From NCBI GenBank assembly GCA_905213895.1, contig CAJMKE010000003.1, positions 92,237 to 156,236 on the forward strand: a stretch of DNA of 64,000 bases, read 5' to 3'. The DNA is from an uncultured Alistipes sp. (GTDB lineage: Bacteria > Bacteroidota > Bacteroidia > Bacteroidales > Rikenellaceae). The notes under the pieces were generated by a model, which was not told the origin of the DNA, did no database searches, and was given only the letters and a program-made list of their open reading frames with translations. Within the stretch, counting starts at the first letter, position 1; each line of letters opens with the position of its first letter. Positions 33,851 through 42,917 of this stretch are shown here, piece by piece. The position numbers and the translations under genes are program-made.

Positions 33851-34999
33851 ATGAATATAGCGATAATACGTACATACGGCAATGTCATAGATGTAAACAG
33901 TTACAACTGTCAGGAGATTGGATTGGCTAAATCTTTAACCAATCTCGGGCATCATGTAACCGTTATACTTGCAGGAAAAAAATCTACACATTCACAAATA
34001 ATATCATCCAATGGAAGTGTTGTAGACATATATAATATACGTTATGTCGGCTCTGGAAATTTATCAATATTCATTGGTTGGAAAAAAATAATTTCCAAGA
34101 TAAATCCAGATGTCATACAGATACACGATATAGAAAATATCATGAATCTGCGAATATCGAAATATGCACACAGCAAAACGATTCCTTGTGTAATTATATG
34201 CGGCGTATATTATCCGAGTTCAAACATATTGGTAAGATTGTTCAAAAAAGCATACAATATCCTTTTCGACCGTTATACCTTGAAATACGTCGATAATATC
34301 GGGTGTAAAACGGAAAGTGCTGCAAAATACATAAATAATATCAGAAAATGTAATGCACACATTACGCATATCGGATTAGACGTTTCTAAATTCGACAACG
34401 CAGAGAATATCGATTGGAAAGCCCGATTTAACTTATCGGATAGTGATAAAATATTGCTATACGTAGGTAGGTTAAACAATAAAGGTCGGAATCCGCTATT
34501 TCTGCTCGATTTAATAAAAAAATTACCGACGAATTATCACCTTGTTTATTCGGGGGAGGGAGTGCTATATGATACAATCATTCACTCTGCAAAATTATCA
34601 GGAATAAGCAATAGAGTCCATCTTACCGGTGTTTTATCGCAATCTCAACTTCCGACATTGTTCGAATGCGCACACTTATTTTTATTGCCATCCATTTTTG
34701 AAATATACGGTATGGTTATTCTCGAATCGATGTATTTCGGATTGCCGGTTGTATCAACAGCATCTGCCGGCGCAATGACAATCATTAAAGATAAGGAAAA
34801 CGGTTATATAATAGACAGTTTCGACATCGACAAATGGGTGCAAACCATTATATCGACTGAGAATATAGATATTTCTACTATCAAATCCTCTGCATCGGAA
34901 CATATTCGGAACTATTTTACATGGGATAAAACAGTAAACAGTTTCATCGCATTGTACCAAAAAGCAATACTCGTCCATGAAAATACTTCTGATAAATAA
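33851..34999 (+). CDS. GT4 family glycosyltransferase
   Basis: A 382-residue GT-B enzyme from ATG at 33851 (MNIAIIRTYGNVIDVNSYNC). C-terminal Rossmann half has ILLYVGRLNNKGRNPLFLLD, HLTGVLSQSQLPTLFECAHL and the E-x7-E type donor site PSIFEIYGMVILESMYFG. It transfers one sugar of the repeat unit at the inner membrane face; donor and acceptor unknown. Very A/T-rich, like wzy. It overlaps the next gene by 23 bases. Confidence 0.87.
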   Translation: MNIAIIRTYGNVIDVNSYNCQEIGLAKSLTNLGHHVTVILAGKKSTHSQIISSNGSVVDIYNIRYVGSGNLSIFIGWKKIISKINPDVIQIHDIENIMNLRISKYAHSKTIPCVIICGVYYPSSNILVRLFKKAYNILFDRYTLKYVDNIGCKTESAAKYINNIRKCNAHITHIGLDVSKFDNAENIDWKARFNLSDSDKILLYVGRLNNKGRNPLFLLDLIKKLPTNYHLVYSGEGVLYDTIIHSAKLSGISNRVHLTGVLSQSQLPTLFECAHLFLLPSIFEIYGMVILESMYFGLPVVSTASAGAMTIIKDKENGYIIDSFDIDKWVQTIISTENIDISTIKSSASEHIRNYFTWDKTVNSFIALYQKAILVHENTSDK

Positions 35000-36206
35000 T
35001 TTCCACTATCGCAAGGGCGGGTCGGAGGCTGTATACTTCAATATGGCTGAAATGCTCGTGCGGCACGGTCATGAAGTAATATTTTTCAGTTGTATCGATT
35101 CCAAAAACGAGCCGTCGAATCAAAGCGAATATTTCGTCGCAAGCAATACGTCGCTATCCAGAATTCGCGGTGCAGTCCGCTACTTCTACAATAACGAAGC
35201 GAAACGGAATCTCGAACGCCTGATTGCGAAAGAGAAGCCGGATATTGCGCACGTACATCTTTTTTGGGGCGGAATATCTCCGTCGATTTTCGGGGTGCTG
35301 CACAAACATCGCATACCGCTCGTGCATACCGTTCACGACTATCGAATGGTCTGTCCCGCATACACGTTTCGCACACCTGACGGAAAGACTTGCGAAGATT
35401 GCCGCGGAAAATATTTTTACAAATGCTTGCTTCGACGATGCTCGAAAGGCAATCTCGTGCAAAGTTGCATAATGGCTGCAGAAATGTATGTACGCAATGC
35501 CTTCTTTAATCCTATACGCAATATCGACGGATTCGTGTTCGTAAGCAATTTCTCCGAGTTTAAGCATAGACAACACATGCCGCAATTTTCCGATACGAAA
35601 TCGATTGTTGCATACAATACCATCCCTCCGCTCGAAGAAAAATTCATAAGTCGGAACCGTGGCGAATATTTTCTGTTTTTCGGACGTTTATCCAATGAAA
35701 AAGGTATAAATACACTTGTAAATGCCTTTATCTCGAATCGCAATGCGAAACTGAAAATAGTCGGCACCGGACCGGAAGAGGACAAACTGAAAAAACGCGT
35801 AATCGATGCCGAAGCGTATAATATAGAATTCGCAGGCTATCGCAGCGGAGATGCGTTGAAAGAGATTATTCGCGACGCGGCATTCGTCATCGTCCCGTCG
35901 GAATGCTATGAAAACAATCCGATGACAATAGTCGAGGCATACTCGGCAGGTGTTCCGGTAATCGGAGCGAAAATAGGAGGCATTCCGGAGATAGTAGACG
36001 AAGGGAAGACCGGATTTCTATTCACATCGGGAGATTCCGACGCATTGAGCAAATGCATCGAAAAAACGGCATCCATAACGTATGAAGATTATGCCGTTAT
36101 GAGCGAAAATGCACGTACCTTTGCCGCGAACAACTTCAACGAGGATAAAAATTACGAAAAATTGATTGACCTGTATCAAACGATATTGAAAGATTATGAA
36201 AAATAA
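34977..36206 (+). CDS. GT4 family glycosyltransferase
   Basis: A 409-residue GT-B transferase. N-terminal domain with MKILLINNFHYRKGGSEAVY (a typical GT4 donor-acceptor loop GGSE), HTVHDYRMVCPAY, a cysteine-rich insertion (CEDCRGKYFYKCLLRRCSKG, about residues 137-156) and the C-terminal site PSECYENNPMTIVEAYSAGV. The cysteine cluster is found in a subset of GT4 enzymes and may bind a metal. It overlaps the acyltransferase start by 11 bases. Confidence 0.88.
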   Translation: MKILLINNFHYRKGGSEAVYFNMAEMLVRHGHEVIFFSCIDSKNEPSNQSEYFVASNTSLSRIRGAVRYFYNNEAKRNLERLIAKEKPDIAHVHLFWGGISPSIFGVLHKHRIPLVHTVHDYRMVCPAYTFRTPDGKTCEDCRGKYFYKCLLRRCSKGNLVQSCIMAAEMYVRNAFFNPIRNIDGFVFVSNFSEFKHRQHMPQFSDTKSIVAYNTIPPLEEKFISRNRGEYFLFFGRLSNEKGINTLVNAFISNRNAKLKIVGTGPEEDKLKKRVIDAEAYNIEFAGYRSGDALKEIIRDAAFVIVPSECYENNPMTIVEAYSAGVPVIGAKIGGIPEIVDEGKTGFLFTSGDSDALSKCIEKTASITYEDYAVMSENARTFAANNFNEDKNYEKLIDLYQTILKDYEK

Positions 36207-36642
36207 GATATTACATATTCGCAGCGTGTTATGCTTCGCTTTGATGCGCATGCCGATGCCCGGTACATGGCGAAAAATTTTCGCCAGATTAGGAGGTATA
36301 AACCTCGACGGCAAATGGTACTACATAGGCGAAAATGTAATATTCGACAGCGTATACCCTAATAACATAACCATACATAATCACGTACATATAACAGCGA
36401 ACACAAAAATTCTCACGCATCTTCTGGATACTAAAAACCCCGACCGCGAGGACATTCACTGGATTGAAGGTCATGTCGAAATAGGCGAACATGCATTTAT
36501 CGGTACGGGATCGATAATAACAGGCAATGTCCGAATCGGTAAAGGGGTCATTGTCGGTGCCGGAAGTGTAGTAACCAAAGATATTCCCGATTACGAAATA
36601 TGGGGCGGAAATCCTGCCAAATTTATAAAAAAACGACCTTAA
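36196..36642 (+). CDS. Left-handed beta-helix acyltransferase (hexapeptide repeat)
   Basis: A 148-residue protein with hexapeptide turns: IGENVIFDSVYPNNITIHNH, IGEHAFIGTGSIITGNVRIG and KGVIVGAGSVVTKDIPDYEI, ending WGGNPAKFIKKRP, the classic C-terminus of sugar O- or N-acetyltransferases of the LbH class. Likely acetylates a sugar of the repeat unit. Small but complete for this family. Confidence 0.87.
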   Translation: MKNKILHIRSVLCFALMRMPMPGTWRKIFARLGGINLDGKWYYIGENVIFDSVYPNNITIHNHVHITANTKILTHLLDTKNPDREDIHWIEGHVEIGEHAFIGTGSIITGNVRIGKGVIVGAGSVVTKDIPDYEIWGGNPAKFIKKRP

Positions 36643-36648
36643 ATATCT

Positions 36649-37635
36649 ATGGCAACAAAAAAGATAAACCGGATACTTATCATCCAAGGTTGGGCGATAT
36701 TATGGGTTGTAATAGGTCATGCGCCATTGCTTCCCATACATGAAATGCCCCAACCGGTTTATGTTTCGTTGCTTTACGACATAGCCTATTCGTTCCACAT
36801 GCCGTTATTTATATTCATTTCGGGTTATCTGTTCCGCATGACGAGAATCGAACGCCATATGCCGTATCGGGAAATGATTTCGGAGAAATTACGAAGACTC
36901 GGTATTCCATTTGTCGTATTCACGATAATCGCCATGGCTGTCAAAAGCGTTTTCTCGGCAGACATGGCAAGACCGGCGACATTCTCCGTCGGGGAATTCG
37001 TAAATGCCGTTATATTTCCGGGCAGCGGTCCGTTGAGCGAACTGTGGTTTGTTGCAACACTGATGTGGTATTTCGCATTGCGACCGTTATGGGAGATTCT
37101 CGACAGCAAACCGGTTGCGACAATAATAGTTCTTACGATATTGTTCTATATGCCTGAATTTACCGAGAATAACCTCTTGTGTTATCAACAGGTAATTCAT
37201 TACGCGATATTTTTCTATCTCGGAACAATCGCTCGTAGCAAAAAAATATCCGGGACACCTTCATTGCGATATATTGCGGCAATCTGTACAACTGCCATCG
37301 TATATCCGATTTTCGTCGGGGGGGGGATTTCCGCGGCACTCGAAATAATAGTTCCCGTACTCGGAATATTCGTATCGATAATCTTAGCAATAGCGGCAGA
37401 CAAATACACGCCGCAAATAATGTCGTCATTCAGAGATTACTCTTACCAAATTTATCTGATGGGAATTTTCGTACAGATTGCCATAAAAATGCTGTACAAA
37501 CACGGTATAATTCCCCATTACGGCATAGGTTACGTATTGTGCATAACATGCGGCATATATATTCCCGTACTCGTAAGCATGGCAATAAAGAAATTGAACA
37601 ACAAATACCTCAAACTCTGTATAGGATTAAAATAA
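36649..37635 (+). CDS. Acyltransferase family 3 membrane protein, contains a G9 tract
   Basis: A 328-residue protein with about ten hydrophobic helices. The N-terminus (ILIIQGWAILWVVIGHAPLL) carries the family His in the first helix, and SFHMPLFIFISGYLFRM is the typical second-helix segment; PLSELWFVATLMWYFALRPL follows. Family 3 enzymes O-acylate polysaccharides or lipids at the membrane. Codons 224-226 are GGG GGG GGG (37318-37326), a homopolymer of nine G in the middle of the gene; loss or gain of one G would truncate the protein, so expression may be phase variable. In this sequence the frame is open. Confidence 0.87.
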   Translation: MATKKINRILIIQGWAILWVVIGHAPLLPIHEMPQPVYVSLLYDIAYSFHMPLFIFISGYLFRMTRIERHMPYREMISEKLRRLGIPFVVFTIIAMAVKSVFSADMARPATFSVGEFVNAVIFPGSGPLSELWFVATLMWYFALRPLWEILDSKPVATIIVLTILFYMPEFTENNLLCYQQVIHYAIFFYLGTIARSKKISGTPSLRYIAAICTTAIVYPIFVGGGISAALEIIVPVLGIFVSIILAIAADKYTPQIMSSFRDYSYQIYLMGIFVQIAIKMLYKHGIIPHYGIGYVLCITCGIYIPVLVSMAIKKLNNKYLKLCIGLK

Positions 37636-37642
37636 AACGATT

Positions 37643-38692
37643 ATGGACGGTTCGATAATAGTAACATACCGTTGTCCGATGCGCTGCAAGATGTGCGACA
37701 TCTGGAACAACCCGACAAAGAAAGAAGAGGAGTTCAAGCCGGAACTGCTGATGAAACTTCCCCGAATGAAGAGCGTCAATATCACCGGCGGAGAACCGTT
37801 CGTGCGCGAGGATATTGAGGACATAGTAAAAATCCTGCTCACCAAAACCGACCGCATAGTATTCTCGACGAGCGGTTATTTTTCAGACCGCATAATCGCG
37901 CTGGCGAAAAAATATCCGCAACTCGGATTCCGCATCAGCATCGAAGGTCTGTCGTGCAAAAACGACGAATTGCGCGGCAGAGCAGGAGGATTCGACAAAG
38001 GACTGAGTACACTGCTCGAACTGCGTCGTATGGAAATCAAGGATATCGGCTTCGGAATCACGGTTTCCAACAACAATTCCGCAGACATGCTCAATCTGTA
38101 TGAACTGAATCGGAATCTGAAAATGCAGTTCGCGACGGCATCGTTCCACAATTCGTTCTATTTCCACAAATACGACAATAAGGTTACGAACATAGACGAA
38201 GTTTGCAGCAATTTCGACGAACTTATCCAGCGGCTTATGCGAGAAAATTCGCCTAAATCGTGGTTCAGGGCATTCTTCAACCTCGGACTGATAAACTATG
38301 TCAAAGGCGGACGGCGCATGCTGCCATGCGAAGCGGGCAGCGAGAACTTTTTCATCGACCCTTACGGAAACGTGTTGCCATGCAACGGAATGGAGGAGTC
38401 ATGCTGGTTCGACACGATGGGCAATCTCAACGACGTCGAATCGTTCGACGAAATATGGAACGGCGAAAAAGCGAAAGCGGTGCGCGAGAAAGTGGCGCAC
38501 TGCCCTAAAAGTTGTTGGATGATAGGCTCCGTATCTCCGGTAATGAAAAAATATCTGCCGCATATCGCTCCGTGGATTGTGAAAAACAAATTGAAAGTAC
38601 TGTTGGGCGGCAATGTGGATACATCGTGCGTACCGTTCTATCACGTAGGCAACAACGACCTGCAAGGTCTGCGCAAAGAAAAAACGGAATAA
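37643..38692 (+). CDS. Radical SAM/SPASM-type protein in a polysaccharide operon
   Basis: A 349-residue protein with CPMRCKMC (Cys11, Cys15, Cys18), the CxxxCxxC site for the SAM-binding 4Fe-4S cluster, then VNITGGEPFVRED (GGEP motif). The C-terminal part has LPCEAGSENFFIDPYGNVLPC and later cysteines (SCW, HCPKSCW), the pattern of a SPASM or twitch domain holding an auxiliary cluster. Such enzymes modify peptides or small molecules by radical chemistry. It lies 7 bases after the acyltransferase and 5 before a GT4 gene, so is co-transcribed with polysaccharide genes. The substrate is unknown, and no precursor peptide is seen nearby. Confidence 0.88.
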   Translation: MDGSIIVTYRCPMRCKMCDIWNNPTKKEEEFKPELLMKLPRMKSVNITGGEPFVREDIEDIVKILLTKTDRIVFSTSGYFSDRIIALAKKYPQLGFRISIEGLSCKNDELRGRAGGFDKGLSTLLELRRMEIKDIGFGITVSNNNSADMLNLYELNRNLKMQFATASFHNSFYFHKYDNKVTNIDEVCSNFDELIQRLMRENSPKSWFRAFFNLGLINYVKGGRRMLPCEAGSENFFIDPYGNVLPCNGMEESCWFDTMGNLNDVESFDEIWNGEKAKAVREKVAHCPKSCWMIGSVSPVMKKYLPHIAPWIVKNKLKVLLGGNVDTSCVPFYHVGNNDLQGLRKEKTE

Positions 38693-38697
38693 GCATC

Positions 38698-39798
38698 ATG
38701 AAAATCGCATTTATCGGAGGTCGAGACATACATCTGTTAGGCGGAATCGAGAACTATATGTACAATCTCGCTTCCAATCTTGCAGCAATGGGGCATGAAC
38801 CGATTGTATATTGCGAAAGCGACCGGAACGCAACCGAATGGATAAACGGATTCAAGGTCGTACATCGCAAATCTGTCGGCGGACGCTTCCTGTGCAAAAT
38901 CATCCTCGGTCTGCAATCGACGATACATGCGCTGCGCAAGGAGAATGGCGTAGAATATTTCCACTACAACGCATGGCCGCCGTCGCTATGGTCGTGGATT
39001 CCGCGGATGTTCGGGCGCAAGGCATTATTGCAGGGACACGGACTGGAATGGAAACGCACCAAGTATTCGCCGATGCAAAGGAAGATAATGCACTTCATGG
39101 AGTGGCTGACTGCCAAAATGCATCACAACATAATCGTCGTAAGCGACGAACAGCGTGAATATTTTGCCGAGGCGTACAAACGTATCTGCACTACCATACC
39201 GACTGCGATAAATCTGCCGGAGCCGAATCGTGCGGACAGCGACATTCTGAATCGTTGCAATCTGACCACGTATTGTTACTTTCTGTATCTCGGGCGGCTT
39301 GTGCAGGACAAGAATCCAGACTATCTGATACGCGCCTATTTGCAATCGGGCATAACCGACAAGAAACTGGTCATCGCCGGCAGCAACGACCAACTGCCTG
39401 ACTACGTCGAATATCTGCATTCGCTCGGCAACGGATGCGACCGCATAATATTTACAGGTGCAGTATACGGAGATGACAAGGAGACACTGCTTCGCAACTG
39501 TTTTGCATTCTGCATTCCGTCCACAATCGAGGGTCTCGCCATAACACTGCTCGAAGCAATGAGTTATTCACGGTTGTGCATAGCATCCGACATTCCGGCA
39601 AACAAAGAGGGCTTGGGCGGAAACGGAATCTGGGTCAAAGCGGAGGACACGGACGACTTGGCGGATAAATTACGTTATACTGCGGAGAACTACGACGAGG
39701 TCGCACCGCTCGAACGACAAAATTTCGAACGGGTAAAAGATAATTTTACATGGAAGAAAATATCGGCGCAATACGTCGAATATTTGAAATCCATATAA
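38698..39798 (+). CDS. GT4 family glycosyltransferase
   Basis: A 366-residue enzyme from ATG at 38698 (MKIAFIGGRDIHLLGGIENY); the upstream extension lies inside the radical SAM gene. GT-B fold segments: LLGGIENYMYNLAS, HGLEWKRTKYSP (YNAWPPSLWSW before it), FLYLGRLVQDKNPDYLIRAY and IPSTIEGLAITLLEAMSYSR. This form is close to the family often assigned to rhamnosyl- or glucosyl-transfer in capsule loci, which would suit the rml genes, but the donor is not proven. Confidence 0.88.
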   Translation: MKIAFIGGRDIHLLGGIENYMYNLASNLAAMGHEPIVYCESDRNATEWINGFKVVHRKSVGGRFLCKIILGLQSTIHALRKENGVEYFHYNAWPPSLWSWIPRMFGRKALLQGHGLEWKRTKYSPMQRKIMHFMEWLTAKMHHNIIVVSDEQREYFAEAYKRICTTIPTAINLPEPNRADSDILNRCNLTTYCYFLYLGRLVQDKNPDYLIRAYLQSGITDKKLVIAGSNDQLPDYVEYLHSLGNGCDRIIFTGAVYGDDKETLLRNCFAFCIPSTIEGLAITLLEAMSYSRLCIASDIPANKEGLGGNGIWVKAEDTDDLADKLRYTAENYDEVAPLERQNFERVKDNFTWKKISAQYVEYLKSI

Positions 39799-39813
39799 TA
39801 ACCGACAAAAAGG

Positions 39814-40905
39814 ATGAACGAAATAACCGAGAAAAGACTTTTCACGCTATTGAGGCTGGCACTGTGGCGGCGCGACGAGGATACCGGCATATTCGACGGT
39901 ATCACGGAGGCAGAGTGGAGCGAGATATATGCCGTCGCACTCGCGCAAGGCGTGCTTGCCATCGCATTCGACGGAGCGATGATGCTGCCGGAAGAGATGC
40001 AGCCCGATTTGGACAACAAAATCCAGTGGGGGTACAATGTCGAACACATCGAAAAGATATACACGCGCCAAATCGATACCGCATCGAGACTCACACGGTT
40101 ATTCGCCGGCAACGGGATACGGACAATGATTATGAAGGGAATCAGCGTCGCCCGCTACTACCCCGCTCCGTCGCACCGCCAGTTCGGCGACATCGACGTA
40201 TATCTGATGGGCGATTATGCCAAAGGCAATGAGATCATAGCAGCGAAAGGCATTGCGATAAAATACGAATATTTCGTTCATTCGGAGTTCCGGTTCAACG
40301 GAGTGAACGTCGAGAACCACGAACTGTTCGTCAATGCCGATGTAAACGAGACCGGAGCATACGTCCAGCGCGAGTTGAGCCGGCTTGCAGGCGACGTTCG
40401 CCCGCACCCGTCCGTCGAGGGCGCATTCGTGCCGTCGCCCGAGTTCGACGCGCTGTTCCTAACTCGCCACGCCACATGGCACTATGCCCGCGAGTGCATC
40501 CGTCTGCGCGACTTGTGCGACTGGGCATTGTTCCTGCATCATGAAGCGGACGGAATGGACAAATCCGAAGTCATCAGGATGCTGCGCGAAAGCGGGCTTG
40601 AAAGATACGCATCGATAATAACGTCGATATGCCGCAAATATCTCGGGCTCGACAAGACGCTGCCGTTCGCGGCGGAATACGGCGAATTGTCCGAGCGCGT
40701 CAAGAACGACATCATGACGTTCGAGAATCCGGACAAATTCAAGGACATCGGATTCTTCCGCGTAATTTACCGCAAACTGCAAAACCGCATCAACAGAAAA
40801 TGGTGTTACGACCTCGTCGTACCCGACAGTTACTACGGAAACATTCTATACTCGATAAAAAACTATTTGACCGCACCGCTCGGTTTATTCAAAGCGAAAC
40901 TTTAA
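39814..40905 (+). CDS. Nucleotidyltransferase-fold protein (NTP_transf_5-like)
   Basis: A 363-residue protein. The central part has IRTMIMKGISVARYYPAPSH followed by RQFGDIDVYL, the polymerase-beta-like nucleotidyltransferase core in which DIDV supplies metal-binding aspartates, preceded by a helical N-terminal region, and followed by HELFVNADVNETG and an alpha-helical C-terminus (WHYARECIRLRDLCDWALFL). This is the pattern of PF14907 proteins found in exopolysaccharide and some RiPP clusters; their substrate is unknown. Located between a GT4 gene and the HAD phosphatase gene in the same operon. Confidence 0.78.
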   Translation: MNEITEKRLFTLLRLALWRRDEDTGIFDGITEAEWSEIYAVALAQGVLAIAFDGAMMLPEEMQPDLDNKIQWGYNVEHIEKIYTRQIDTASRLTRLFAGNGIRTMIMKGISVARYYPAPSHRQFGDIDVYLMGDYAKGNEIIAAKGIAIKYEYFVHSEFRFNGVNVENHELFVNADVNETGAYVQRELSRLAGDVRPHPSVEGAFVPSPEFDALFLTRHATWHYARECIRLRDLCDWALFLHHEADGMDKSEVIRMLRESGLERYASIITSICRKYLGLDKTLPFAAEYGELSERVKNDIMTFENPDKFKDIGFFRVIYRKLQNRINRKWCYDLVVPDSYYGNILYSIKNYLTAPLGLFKAKL

Positions 40906-40909
40906 GTAT

Positions 40910-41560
40910 ATGTTAAGAGGCATAATATTCGACATGGACGGCGTGCTGGTGGACAACGCCGAATTTCATGTCCGCGCATTCGAAATGTTCCAACAGCGTT
41001 ACGGAGTCGGCAAACCGTTCACTACCGACCTGTTCGGACGCACCAACAAGGCGATTCTCGAAATACTGATGCCGGAAACGGTAGCCGAAAAGGGCTGGCA
41101 CACGCTCTCGCAAGAGAAAGAGGAGGTGTACCGCAACGAATTCCGCGAACAGTTGAAACCCGTCGAAGGGCTGCTCGACCTGCTTGCCTCATGCAAGGCA
41201 GAGGGGATAAAGTGCGCGATAGGTTCGTCGGCTTGCAAGGAGAACGTTGAGTTCATCATCGACCTGTTCGGTTTGGAGGACTACATCGACGCATGGTGCT
41301 GCGAGGACGACGTAACGCTCGGCAAACCCGACCCGGAGGTATACCTGAAAAGCATTGCCAAACTCGGTCTGACGCCCGCTGACTGCGTTGTATTCGAAGA
41401 TGCGACGGCTGGTATCACGGCAGGCAACCGCGCAGGATGCAAAGTGGTGGCACTCACCACATCCAATCCTCGCGAACTGCTCGAAAAGACGGAAGCCGAC
41501 ATGATAATCGACGACTTCCGCGACATCTCCATAGAGAGGCTGCGGAAACTGGTCGGATAA
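40910..41560 (+). CDS. HAD-superfamily phosphatase (beta-phosphoglucomutase-like)
   Basis: A 216-residue HAD subfamily IA protein. Motif I is FDMDGVLVDNAEFH (nucleophile and acid Asp), a cap domain follows, then motif II GSSACKEN, motif III Lys in LGKPDPEVYL and motif IV VVFEDATAGI. Small-sugar phosphatases and beta-phosphoglucomutases share this layout. As the last gene of the polysaccharide operon, it may act on a sugar phosphate of the pathway. Its stop codon abuts the stop of the opposite-strand SDR gene with no spacer. Confidence 0.88.
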   Translation: MLRGIIFDMDGVLVDNAEFHVRAFEMFQQRYGVGKPFTTDLFGRTNKAILEILMPETVAEKGWHTLSQEKEEVYRNEFREQLKPVEGLLDLLASCKAEGIKCAIGSSACKENVEFIIDLFGLEDYIDAWCCEDDVTLGKPDPEVYLKSIAKLGLTPADCVVFEDATAGITAGNRAGCKVVALTTSNPRELLEKTEADMIIDDFRDISIERLRKLVG

Positions 41561-42352
41561 TCATAATCTGTCGAGCAGACGGGCGACAGCGGGAATCCTC
41601 AATATCGGAATCAGTGCATGTGCAGGCATAAGTCTGCACAATAGCACCTCTATTTTAGTTACGAAACCCGGGATGCAGGTGCGGCGACCCTTGAACATCG
41701 CCCGCAGACCTTTACGCGCCAAATCTTCCGCAGACATCATCACTCCCGCACAGCGCAGACGGCGGCGTGTCTTCGCGTCGAGGTCGTACAGCGGCGTATC
41801 GACAGCACCGGGGAATACGGTAGTAACGCTCACGCCGTAATCGCGCAGTTCGTACCACAGCGATTGTCCGAAATTCCGCAGAAATGCCTTGGTCGAACCG
41901 TACAGCGACATGGTCGGATACGGCGTCCACGCCGTCATCGACGACATCAGCAGAATGCGACCTTCACGGCGGCGGCACATGTCGGCTCCGAACAGCCGGC
42001 ACAACTTGACGGGCGTGGTGCAGTGTATCGCCGTGATGCGGTCTATCGTCGCAGGCGAAGCGTTGGCGAGTTTGCCGAAATGGAGTATTCCGGCATTGCT
42101 CACCAGAATATCCACCTCCGCATCATGCTCCATGCACCAGCCGTATACCGTATCCGCAGACGAGGCTTCGGAAAGGTCGGCATACAACGGCAGAGCCGCC
42201 ACTCCGTATTCGCGCCGAACGGCTTCGGCAGCCGATTCGTTGTCCTCGCGACGGTTGCTTACGATTATCACGTTATGTCCCTTGGCGGCGAGTTGCCTGG
42301 CGTATTCGAGACCTATGCCCGATGACGCGCCTGTAACGAGTGCGAATTTCAT
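41561..42352 (-). CDS. Short-chain dehydrogenase/reductase
   Basis: A 263-residue classical SDR: NAD(P) motif TGASSGIG (residues 7-14), SNAG (about 89-92), catalytic Ser in LLMSSMTAW and Tyr-x-x-x-Lys in LYGSTKAFLRN. The PGAVDTPLYD segment after the active site is typical of the family. The C-terminal helix (LMPAHALIPILRIPAVARLL) is hydrophobic, as in SDRs related to 3-ketoacyl or 17-beta-hydroxysteroid dehydrogenases. Substrate unknown. Single gene, transcribed toward the polysaccharide operon. Confidence 0.88.
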   Translation of the reverse strand: MKFALVTGASSGIGLEYARQLAAKGHNVIIVSNRREDNESAAEAVRREYGVAALPLYADLSEASSADTVYGWCMEHDAEVDILVSNAGILHFGKLANASPATIDRITAIHCTTPVKLCRLFGADMCRRREGRILLMSSMTAWTPYPTMSLYGSTKAFLRNFGQSLWYELRDYGVSVTTVFPGAVDTPLYDLDAKTRRRLRCAGVMMSAEDLARKGLRAMFKGRRTCIPGFVTKIEVLLCRLMPAHALIPILRIPAVARLLDRL

Positions 42353-42436
42353 ACGGCGAAGATAGCGATTTTCGACAAAACCGATACGACAAATCGATTT
42401 TTTCGATAATTTCGCGCCATAAAAAACAAAACTGCC

Positions 42437-42808
42437 ATGCCGATTCTGAAAGGATTACTTACGGTTCTGTTACTCGCCTGTTCCAACATATTCATGACGC
42501 TCGCCTGGTACGGGCAGGTATTGTTCAAGGAGCGCATGTCGCGTCTGGGACTTTTCGCCGTCATCGTCATCAGTTGGCTCGTCGCGTTCGCAGAATACTG
42601 CATCATGGTTCCGGCGAACCGCATCGGCAGCGAGGAGTTCGGAGGTCCGTTCTCGATATGGGAACTCAAAGTCATACAGGAAGCCGTATCGCTCGTGGTT
42701 TTCACGGTCATCGTCCTGCTCGTAATGAAGAACGAGACCCTGCGATGGAATCATGTCGTCGGATTCGTATGTCTGGTTCTCGCGGTATTCTTCATCTTCA
42801 AAAAATAG
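42437..42808 (+). CDS. DUF486/DMT-like small membrane protein
   Basis: A 123-residue protein with four hydrophobic helices. The order LLTVLLLACSNIFMTLAWYG, FAVIVISWLVAFAEYCIMVPANRIG and LKVIQEAVSLVVFTVIVLLV matches DUF486, a small relative of the drug/metabolite transporter superfamily. No transported compound is known. It is divergent from the SDR gene and 109 bases upstream of argS. Confidence 0.87.
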   Translation: MPILKGLLTVLLLACSNIFMTLAWYGQVLFKERMSRLGLFAVIVISWLVAFAEYCIMVPANRIGSEEFGGPFSIWELKVIQEAVSLVVFTVIVLLVMKNETLRWNHVVGFVCLVLAVFFIFKK

Positions 42809-42882
42809 GCACGCAGGAGTTCCGAAAAGAACAAATTTACGTCATTAGAGAGCGTAAAGGTCGTAATCTGCAAAAAAATCGC

Positions 42883-42890
42883 TATTTTTG
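42883..42890 (+). promoter_or_regulatory. -7 promoter element of argS
   Basis: TATTTTTG, matching TAnnTTTG, 27 bases before the argS ATG. The -33 element is not convincing. Confidence 0.5.
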
Positions 42891-42917
42891 CGGAAATTAA
42901 ATATTTATCCATAACAA

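Noticed and set aside
37643..40905. RiPP cluster with a precursor peptide for the radical SAM protein
   Set aside because: Gaps between genes are 4-15 bases and hold no small ORF; no peptidase or RiPP recognition protein nearby.
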